This document shows, piece after piece, positions 56,333 to 64,000 of a DNA stretch of 64,000 bases (positions are counted from its first letter, which is position 1; the number at the start of each line of letters is the position of its first letter). The position numbers and the translations under genes are program-made. Source of the stretch: Tuctoria greenei (Eukaryota > Streptophyta > Magnoliopsida > Poales > Poaceae); assembly GCA_036927565.1 (NCBI GenBank), contig JAYESD010000001.1:272501560-272565559 (forward strand). Reading direction: 5' to 3'. The notes beneath the pieces were generated by a model that worked only from the letters and a program-made list of their open reading frames with translations, was not told where the DNA came from and ran no database searches.

Positions 56333-57947
56333 TGTGAGACCTATGTGTTTTGAATACATTGGCTTTGACGATAAAAGTTTTGAATACTACAAAAACACCT
56401 TTTTAACAATGTTCGACTTTAGGTCAGAGCTCCTGCAAGGTCCGACGCTAGGTCCAACTAGCTTTGGTAAGCTCCGGCGCTTGTTCTGACTAGCTTTGGT
56501 AAGTTCCAGCGCTATTTCTTGCTAGCTTTGGTAAGCTCCGGTTCAAGGTCCGGTTAGATTTGACAAGGTTCGTAGCTTGATCACAGTGGGTCTGCTTTTA
56601 ATTTGCAATATTTCGAACTTGCTTTGTTTGTATTATGGAAAGTTTGCTTAGTTTTCTTTTACTAAGTTTTTGGTGTGTTTTGATGGTTATGGTTGATATC
56701 TTTTTGTTATGGTTTGCAACATACTTATGTGAGGTGCTCATGTAAGATGTTGTGGTTATGGAACTAATGAGAGTCAAGTCGAGGACTTGTGCTCGGAAGT
56801 ATTGGTTGTTTATTCATGTGCAGGTGTTGCTTGAGTTCAAGACATGGCTGGCGACGGGATCCATTGAACTAGTATTAGGGAGAAGATGAGGTTCAACAAC
56901 CAAGTTCGGGAGGAATTGTGGTTGAGTTGATCGGGAGGTTGCGCAACATGTTTGAATCAAGAACAATGCATATGAAGGTATTGTGGACATATTTGGAAGA
57001 TGTTTGCACGTTTGCAAGGATTGCATGGATGTGGCTACATAGTTCTGAAGCAGGATGAAGAGATGTGGACGTAAAGAATTGGTCGGAAAGGTCCAACCGA
57101 CTAGGTTATGGACTCAGGTTGCGGCTCAGTCGTGTTTGACTCAAATATGGAAAAATTTTAGTTGGTTATGATAGGATCTTGTGTGGGTCACAAATTTGAG
57201 TTGTTTTAGGAATGTGGGATACATTTCTAAGGTGTTTGGAAGTCATAAGATTGCTTCTATCTGCGTATAAAAGAGTCTTGAGCAGTTATGGAATGTTTCG
57301 ATTCGTGAATTGAGTAGGATTAGAGTCTTAGTTAAGTTTGGACTGGCCTAAGGGCTTGTTATATAAGCAAGGGAGTCCAGATCTCGTGGTACACGACATT
57401 GGGGCTGTTTCTATTGTGGTTTGATCAATAAAATTCATAGTTTGAAGGAACTTTTGTGTCTTGTTTGTCCAACTTGTTTTCTTCAAGTCTTTCTCGTCAA
57501 GTTTCTGCATAGCACTACCTTGTTTCGGCGGTTTTATCATAACTTGGGTTTTACAGATCTGATTGACGTGATTCTTTTTGGGTTGACTTCAAAAATTAAT
57601 TTTCTATCATATGTGAAAATTTCACGGTAATTGGATTTGTGGTTTCTGATCTACACGAGTTTCTTTGCAGTGTTCCAGAACTGTTGTTCTCGGGTAGGAC
57701 AAATTGACCTTTGTTCGATCTTTCGATCGTAACCTGAGTTTCTCTCGACGGATTTTCGTGATTCTTGTTTTGACGTCTTCGTGACTTGATTCTCTACAAT
57801 CTATACTAGTTTTTTCATAGTTGAACACGTTTACATTAGTCGCACACACAATTTATTTAACAGATCAGTTTTCTGCCGAGGGGTGTTTCCGTTGCTTCCG
57901 CTAAAAAGTTTTAATCTACCATTCACCCCCCCTCTTGTAGGTTTACA
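56333..57947 (+). mobile_element. Solo copia LTR I
   Basis: 1615 bp from TGTGAGACCTATGTG to GGTTTACA, flanked by perfect CCTCT duplications and with no internal element sequence. It is related to the other copia LTRs here but lacks about 200 bp of the AGCTCCGGCATGT repeat part. TTATATAAGC at about 57358-57367 and an AATAAA near 57427 are kept. It represents unequal intra-element recombination after insertion into B's gag. Confidence 0.92.
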
Positions 57948-57952
57948 CCTCT
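57948..57952. repeat. Target-site duplication of solo LTR I, right copy
   Basis: CCTCT directly after the LTR end TTTACA. Confidence 0.92.
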
Positions 57953-59072
57953 GCATCCCTAGCGCATTTGTCGGCTAGGCTGAAGAGTTCTGTGACGCTG
58001 CTGACGTCTTTAGTTGCCATCTTCTCCAGCATCTTCTTGTCTCTAACTTCCTGTCAAAATGCGACAACGACAAAGGAGTTGGAGATAGAAGGAATATTTT
58101 TCCGTACCTTAGAAAATCGCTAGATGAATGAGCGCAGCGATTATTCCGCCTTCTGTTGTACGGAGAATAGATCCAGCTCCGGGCTCAGTCAGGTGTAAGA
58201 GCTTCTGAAGTTGGCAGTGAACTGGCGACAAAGTTCCCCCCAACTATAGATGGAGTTAGGAGGGAGACTCATGAACGAAAACCTTGCTTTCCTAGTTGGA
58301 GCCACAAGGAAGTAGTTGGCCATCATGGCCTCATTGCCTCTTGCTGCAAGGATGGCAGTGGAGTTGATTTGAAGAAATTCGACGGGGTTGACTATCCCAT
58401 CGTACTTCTCTGGCAGATGAGGCCAGAACTTGGGTGGCCAGGTGGCCATGCGAAGATGCATGGCAAGGGCCGAACAGCCACCCTCCACTCCTAAAGGAGA
58501 AGGGTTTTCTCGAGCTTCCCGCCTTTCGCAGGCACGCTCCATAAGGATGCGGTCGTCTTACTTTCGGTATCGACGGTCGAGCTCCGAACAGATATCATGT
58601 GTCGAAATCCTCGATGCCATATGGGTGCGCCGTGCCCCGGAGGGCAATGACGTCACTTGGTGGGAGGGCGCATGCCTCCTATGTTGTGACGCCTGAGGAC
58701 CAAGTCCACCAGACAAGATCTTATTCCTTGAAGGTGCCTGCCCAGTAGGGGCGGACCTTGGTTACTGATGGCATTGGCTGGAGCTGCAACCAAATGATCC
58801 ACATCAGTGCGCCATTCCTCCATCACGCCCTGAAGAGCTCCGGGCACTGGAGGATGCTGGAGAAGAGTCCGCGTTGCATTCAACGCATTCTTAGGGTTGT
58901 TCGTTGATGCAGTGACTGACATGAACACATCATCTTGTTGTGATGGTGGAGGTGGTGGTGGAATGACACCTACTGGGACAACAACATTGGTCGGCTGCTG
59001 CACGTTGGAGGGATTTCCTCCTGCAGGCTGCTCAGCCACACCGTTAGATGACACTGCGACTGATTTCACCAT
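57953..59072 (-). pseudogene. gag: Element B gag, N-terminal and capsid part
   Basis: ATG at 59072 (MVKSVAVSSNGVAEQPAGGN), PPPPPPSQQ proline run, then a frameshift near 58560-58650; capsid core LAMHLRMATWPPKFWPHLPE, NPVEFLQINSTAILAA, ANYFLVAPT, SFMSLPPNSIYSWGELC at 58542-58189, with further breaks after. Homologous along its length to C's gag. Confidence 0.83.
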
Positions 59073-59090
59073 ATTGAGATCTTAGCTGCC

Positions 59091-59107
59091 CTACCTGGCA
59101 CGCCAAA
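59091..59107 (-). promoter_or_regulatory. Primer binding site of element B
   Basis: On the minus strand TTTGGCGTGCCAGGTAGG follows the LTR end GACA directly. The TGGCG start is typical for Tat-type gypsy PBSs that do not use initiator-Met tRNA; I do not assign the exact tRNA. Confidence 0.7.
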
Positions 59108-59650
59108 TGTCAAAGTGTGTACACGATACTTCCCCTGGTACTACTAAAGCATAGTCCGCAAAGGTTCGTATTCGGATGGGGCGCGTAGATCAAGAACAAG
59201 TTGATGACACGAGAGCTTTTACGTGGTTCGATCTAGTTAATCAGGTCTTGTAACAAATGTTTAGTAGCCTCTTGAATGTCTTTGCTGTTGGAGATCATGT
59301 AGTCTTCCTGTTGGGGGCTTAGGTTCAGAGGTCCAACACGTGGCAGCTACGGAGCTTCCCTCTAGGGGGAGGCAGGTCCGGAGCCTCTTTACACGTGGCA
59401 TCACCAGAACTTCCCTCTACTGGGGGTTAGGTCCAGGGTTACTAGACACGTGGTAGGACCAGAGCTTCCCTATGAAGGGAGGTAGGTTCGATCTTGCAGG
59501 ACACATGGCAGCACCGGAGCTACTCAAACGAGGGATGCGGGCCCAGTGCTATCAGACGTGTGTTGCCTTCAGAAGTATTCAACTCAGACATAGGAACTTC
59601 TTGGTTTTAAGTGCGGTATCAGGGGGTACCTAGTATCCAAGGCACCGACA
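59108..59650 (-). repeat. 5' LTR of element B with internal deletion
   Basis: 543 bp, plus-strand ends TGTCAAAG and ACCGACA. It matches 14099-14949 but lacks about 310 bp after ACGTGGTTCGATCTA. Confidence 0.85.
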
Positions 59651-59679
59651 ATATTGAATTCACGAAAGTTTCTTACTTG
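59651..59679. other. Short flank between element B and the MITE
   Basis: 29 bp that read continuously into 60214 and onward once the MITE is removed. It ends with TTG, one copy of the MITE's putative target duplication. Confidence 0.5.
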
Positions 59680-60210
59680 GGGCATGTTTGGTTTGTTGCC
59701 AATAGAAACCTTACCAATTTTTTGTGTGCCCACATGATTTGGCTTGCATTTGGTTCTCTACCAAATTTTGGTGTGCCCTCAAAAATTTGGTAACCTCAAT
59801 AGAAGGAGTTGGGCAAAACATTGGCCACCAAAACGGTCACCCACACTGCCAACAGAGAGAGAAAGAAGAGAAGAATGAGGTGGCAGCAGCCCATACGCTA
59901 CACGCGGTCCAAGACTATTAGGTTATAAAAGTTTAAATAAGAATATTTCAAGAACCGTAAACTCAATTTAAGTTTCATTTGCACCGTCAAACTCCTTGTA
60001 TTTAAACCTACAAAATAAGATCTCACTTGAGTATGTTCAGCAAAAAAATGAAATTAATGACATGTGGACCCCACATGTCATACAAATAATTATGATAAAC
60101 GTTGGTAATGCTACAAGCCAAATGTTCCATTAACAACGAATTCGCATCGCCAACATTTTGGTGTTACCAAGTCTTGGTAAGGTAAATATAGTAACAAACC
60201 AAACGGACCC
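59680..60210. mobile_element. MITE-like element (Tourist/PIF-Harbinger-like candidate)
   Basis: 531 bp, AT-rich, with imperfect terminal inverted repeats of about 37 bp: left GGGCATGTTTGGTTTGTTGC ending CCTTACCAA; right, reversed, GGGTCCGTTTGGTTTGTTAC ending CCTTACCAA. TTG flanks both sides (59677-59679 and 60211-60213). The TIR style and 3-bp duplication fit PIF/Harbinger, though TTG differs from the usual TTA/TAA. No transposase. Confidence 0.72.
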
Positions 60211-60872
60211 TTGATTCTGGCAGAACTTCTGTAGAGGTACATGTGTGGAAGAGGGACTTGACAAGCCCAAGGCTCCTCCTCACTCTCCTTCTACTTGGTT
60301 GGCCACTTGGGCAGCTCTAAACCTTATGAGTGGAGGACTATTCTCAAACTTGTTGTGTGTGGAGAAGTGAGGCTATGAGGGGGTACTTATACATAAGTTC
60401 AATTGGTTTGGCACCACAATTAGCGCGCAAATCATTAGTTACCGCCATCGGGGAGCCATGAGAAGCCAACACGTGGAGGCTGCCGAGTTTGGCGCCAGGG
60501 CCAAGTCCACCAAGCTAGGATATCGACCGACCTGGTCCTGTCTCCCCTCGGCTGTGCTTTCTCGGGGTGGTTGTCAGGTGGGCCCTGACCCCCCTTCCCA
60601 CATGAATGATCATTGGATCTCCTCGGATACGCCTCGGAATAAGTCATGGATCCATGTGATGCCATATGTCATTGCCTGATTGGTCGAATGGAACTTCTAG
60701 GATTGCTCCATGCATTCTTGGGTATTTTGGGGCTTAATTCAGCTGCATGCAAATAGACACTAACACTTGCGGAATTTGTTAGTCTTAACTCCTACCACTA
60801 TATTGTGTTATCCATTTTAGAATCTTTATGCAGTGAATTGATGACCATATTAGAATTTAAGGACCATCAACA
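60211..60872 (-). repeat. Probable 3' LTR remnant of gypsy-like element K
   Basis: Ends on the plus strand with GGACCATCAACA, giving a minus-strand LTR start TGTTGATGG directly after a purine tract. The content (TCCGCAAGTG, GGGGTCAGGGCCC on the minus strand) resembles grass gypsy LTRs. Left border not found. Confidence 0.45.
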
Positions 60873-60895
60873 ATCTCCCCCACACTTATTACTTT
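60873..60895 (-). promoter_or_regulatory. Polypurine-like tract of element K
   Basis: AAGTGTGGGGGAGATT on the minus strand, followed by TGTTGATGG. Preceded by CTCGAGGACGAGCAAAGTAA (60893-60912), wording typical just before the PPT of several plant Ty3/gypsy elements. Confidence 0.55.
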
Positions 60896-61409
60896 GCTCG
60901 TCCTCGAGTGAAGGCAAGTAGAACTAAGTGCAAAGATAAAATATTGCTGTGAATATGAAAGTAGTATACAAAGTATTTTAATTCATACCTTTTCTTTTGA
61001 ACCCTTTTTTATGTTGTGGCTACCACATCATCTTGGGCATTTGAGAGGTGGAACAGTTGAGTGTATCTCACCTGGACTTCTTCCCGCCGAAAGTGTATCT
61101 CAAATGGACATCTTCCTACTATATCTCAAATGTCAAAAGGATAATGCCTTTTCCTCCTCTATTGGATTATCTCAAGTCACTCAAAGTGTTTTAATCCTCA
61201 CCTTGGCGTAATTTTTCCACTTTTGTCCCTACAACTAAAATATGGCTTTTGTGGAGCTTTGGTAGGGATAAAGAGTAGAACACATGCAATTCATATACTA
61301 CTAAGCCAAAAACTAGATCCACATGAGAAGACCATGCAACAAAAATCATTGACTAAGGAAATTCTTGTGCACATATTATGGGTGGATGGTGGATGATGAA
61401 TGGTGATGA
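60896..61409. other. Internal remnant of element K
   Basis: About 500 AT-rich bases with no supportable ORF. Probably the 3' untranslated part of element K, cut at 61409 by copia element G. Confidence 0.4.
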
Positions 61410-63223
61410 TGTGAGACCTATGTGTGCTGAATACATTGGCTTGTACTGAATACATTGTCTTTGATTATATAAGTTCTAAAATTCTGCCGAAACACCCTTT
61501 TTAGCAAGGTCTGACTCTAGCTCCGAGCTTCTGCAAGGTCCAACAATAGGTATGACTTGCTTTGTCAAGGTCCAACATGTTTTTGGGTAGCTCCATTGAG
61601 TTTTGTCTTTAGCTCCAGCATGTCTTTGATAGCTCCGGCATGTCTTTGTTAAGCTCCGATATGTTTTGCTAGGTCCGACTTATGTTGGTTAGCTCCGACA
61701 TGTTTTTCTAGCTCTGGCGCTAGGTTGTACTAGCTTTGGTAAGCTCCGGTACTAGGTTGTACTAGCTTTGGTAACCTCTGGTGTCAGGTTGTACTAGCTT
61801 TTGTAAGCTCCGACTCAAGCTTTGGTTAGTTTTGGCAACGTTCGAAACTTGATCGCTATGTTCCCGCTTTTACTGTGAAATGTTTCAAACTTGTTTTACA
61901 ATGTTGGAAAGATTGCTTAGTATTCATTTGCTAAGTTTTTGGTGCATTTTGGTTGATATGGCTGATATCGTTTTACTGTGGTTTTGCAACATGCTTATGT
62001 GAGGTGCTCACGTAAGGTGTTGTGTTCGGAACTAACTTGAGTCAAGTTGTGGACTTGGGCTCGTATGAATTGGTTGTTTGTTCATGTGCAGGTGTTACTT
62101 GAGTTCAAGTCATGGCTGGTGACAGGATCCTTTGGACTAGTCTTAGAAAGGAGATGAGGTTCCAACAACCAAATTCAGAAGGAATTGTGGTTGAGCGGGT
62201 CAGGAGGTCGCGCAGGATGATTGAATCAAGGGTAGTGCATATGAAGGTTACTGGACATCGAAGGAAGGTGTTCGCACATATGCATGCGGTGCATGATGTG
62301 GCAACATGGTCCCGAAGATGGGCCAAGGAAGGAAAGATCTGATTGTAAGGTTCGGATCGTATAGCATGATGATTTCGGCTGCTGGCTGAGTCGGTTATGG
62401 CTCAATATGGAAAGTATTGAGTTGTTTATGGTAGTTTTCGTGTGCCGCACAAAATTCAAGATGTTTAGTAATACGGATGTGTTCCTGGTTTGTTAGGAAG
62501 CCTCGAGATTGTTTCTATATGAGAGTAGGAAGATCTTGAGCGGTTATGGAAAGTTTTGATTCGTGATTTGAGTAGGATTAGAGTCCTCATTTGAGTTGGT
62601 TTGGCCTTCGGGCTTGGTTATATAAGCAAGGGAGGCCAGAACTCGTTGTAGATGACTTTGGGGATTTTCCTCTTGTGTTCTATTGAATAAAATTTGTAAT
62701 TGAAAAGGAACTTTTGTGCCTTGTTCATCCGACTTGTTTCTGTCAAGTCTTTCTTGTCGAGTTTCTGCACAACACTACCTTGGTTCGATGTTTTTATCAT
62801 AACTCGAGTTTTGTAGATCCAATTGACGTGATTATTTTTAGTTTGTCTTCACAACATGATTATCTATCGTCTTTCAAAATTTCACGGTAATTGTATTTGT
62901 GTTTTCTGATCTACACGAGTTTCTTTGCAGTGTTCCACAACTGTTTTTCTCTGGTAGGACAGATTGACCTTTGTTCGATCTTTCGATCGTAACTTGAGTT
63001 TCTCTAGACGGATTTGAGTGATTCTTGTTTTGCTGTCTTTGTGACTTGATTATCTCTGATATATATCACTTTTTTTACAGTGAAACACGTTTAGATTAGT
63101 CTCACACACGATTTCTTTAATAGATCATTTTTCTGCCGAAGGGTTTTCATTGCTTCCGCTGAAAAATTTAAATCTACCATTCACCCCCCTCTGGTAGCTT
63201 TTCATGTGCTCTTTGATACTACA
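61410..63223 (+). repeat. 5' LTR of copia element G
   Basis: 1814 bp with the same AGCTCCGGCATGT-type repeats (61570-61830), TTATATAAGC at about 62619-62628 and AATAAA about 62690. An 76-codon open frame at 62112-62342 has a counterpart at 32085-32342 but not in the other LTRs. Confidence 0.9.
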
Positions 63224-63224
63224 A

Positions 63225-63237
63225 TTGGTATCAGAGC
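63225..63237 (+). promoter_or_regulatory. Primer binding site of element G
   Basis: TTGGTATCAGAGC, a perfect initiator-Met tRNA type PBS one base after the LTR. Confidence 0.92.
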
Positions 63238-63285
63238 CATGGTGCTCTAATATTTGTGATTTGCACGTGTTTTTTACTAATCCTC

Positions 63286-64000
63286 ATGGAGAAGTACTCC
63301 GCAAAACCTTGTGTGTTTGTTGTTATTGATTTTCAGGTTTGGAAAGCACGCATGGAAGCTTTTATCCAGGCGCAAGGCTTCAGCATATGGGAAAAGGTAT
63401 ACAAACCTTATGAAGTGCCACCAAACGATCTAGTTATGGCTACGAACCTACAGGATGTCGATAACAACAACAAAGCACGGAACTTGATCATCCAATGACT
63501 CACTCAGAGTGACTTCGACTGCGTTGCACACCTCCGATCGGCATACGATGTGTGGAGAGTGCTTTGTGACTATCACAAAGGATCCAACACGATCAAGGAG
63601 GTGAGACAAGATATGTTCAAAAAGGAATACATGCATTTTGATATGCAACCCGGTGAGTCTATCGATAACATTTTTACTCGCTTCAATAAAATTCTCAGCA
63701 ATTTGCGTAGTGTCAATGTTAACTTCTCTGATGCTGAAAATGCTAGGAAACTTCTTAGTGCATTAGACATCTCAATCTGGGAGATGAAAGTTACATCTAT
63801 TCGTGAATCAACTGTCATGAGTTCTCTGATATTAGATGTGTTTTACTCTAAACTAAAAGCTCATGAAATTGGCATCTTATCACGTAAGAATCCAAATAAG
63901 TCTATTGCATTTGTCTCACAACATGATATGCCTAGCTCCGGCCAACCATCATCTTGCAATACTCTTGCTTTGTTGTCCTCAATAACCTTGGAGAAGATTG
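63286..64000 (+). pseudogene. gag: Copia gag of element G, one early stop, runs off the window
   Basis: ATG 63286 (MEKYSAKPCVFVVID), matching ATG 33268. A TGA at 63496-63498 stands where the other copy has GGA (Gly) in NLIIQGLTQSDFD. The frame is then open to the window end (YDVWRVLCDYHKG, FNKILSNLRSV, FYSKLKAHEIG). Apart from this stop the 238 visible codons are intact. Confidence 0.88.

Larger units (their letters stand above)
14099..59650 (-). mobile_element. Element B: Tat-type (Grande/RIRE2-like) gypsy element split by three insertions
   Basis: Minus-strand order: 5' LTR 59108-59650, PBS about 59091-59107, gag 59072-57953 and 56332-55830, protease 55795-55055, RT from 55027 down to 54003 and continuing at 30338, RNase H domains 30338-29437 and 21983-21600, integrase 21540-20377, spacer with tandem repeats, plus-strand antisense gene 15479-18743, PPT 14950-14975, 3' LTR 14099-14949. 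Removing E, the copia complex and solo LTR I leaves about 12.8 kb, close to the 12.4 kb of element C. Coding parts have many frameshifts. No target duplication was recognised at its outer borders. Confidence 0.85.
61410..64000 (+). mobile_element. Element G: copia element of the same family, incomplete at the window edge
   Basis: LTR 61410-63223 (TGTGAGACC to ATACTACA), intact PBS, and gag reading to the end of the window. Its LTR is closest to that at 31395-33205. GATGA at 61405-61409 should reappear after its 3' LTR outside the window. Confidence 0.9.

Noticed and set aside
60435..60679. Overlapping small ORFs on both strands in K
   Set aside because: GC-rich LTR-like stretch, short frames, no recognisable domain.

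Overview
This window is plant nuclear DNA, almost certainly from a grass. It consists almost entirely of nested LTR retrotransposons. I found no convincing host gene, tRNA, rRNA or CRISPR array. The elements belong to typical grass lineages: Ty3/gypsy Tat (Grande/RIRE2-like, with an antisense extra gene), Ty3/gypsy CRM-like (centromeric-retrotransposon-like), Ty3/gypsy Tekay/Del-like chromovirus, and Ty1/copia SIRE/Maximus-like. Such density suggests heterochromatin, perhaps pericentromeric. Species cannot be fixed from the sequence.

Layout. (A) 1-1407 and 11920-~13500: the right half of a Tat-type element (coiled-coil end of its antisense gene, then spacer repeats), split by (J) 1408-11919, a nearly intact Tekay-like chromovirus on the minus strand with two 2.8-kb LTRs. 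(B) 14099-59650: a second Tat-type element, minus strand. It is about 12.8 kb once its insertions are removed, but it is spread over 45.5 kb because of three insertions: (E) 21984-29436, a CRM-like element with TSD CACCC; (F/H) 30339-54002, a copia complex; and (I) 56333-57947, a solo copia LTR with TSD CCTCT. Inside the copia complex sits (C) 39306-51718, a third Tat-type element with perfect TSD GTTAA. At the right end lie a MITE-like element (59680-60210), LTR/PPT remnants of another gypsy element (K, ~60211-61409) and the start of another copia element (G, 61410-64000+). Insertion order can be read from the nesting: B is older than E, F and I; F is older than H and C; A is older than J.

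Working logic. Every autonomous element carries the usual gag-protease-RT-RNase H-integrase set, and every one has stops or frameshifts. The Tat-type elements A, B and C are unusual: besides gag-pol on the minus strand, each carries a long gene on the opposite strand, between integrase and the 3' LTR. It has a hydrophobic N-terminal domain of the plant 'putative gypsy type transposon' family, a Pro/Ala/Glu-rich middle and a long coiled coil. B and C share an intron of 76-79 nt at the same place and phase in this gene, and similar 3' UTR words, which points to a separately transcribed, spliced mRNA. This convergent gene is the most interesting feature of the window. A second theme is that three unrelated element families carry arrays of short words built on TCCG/CGGA.
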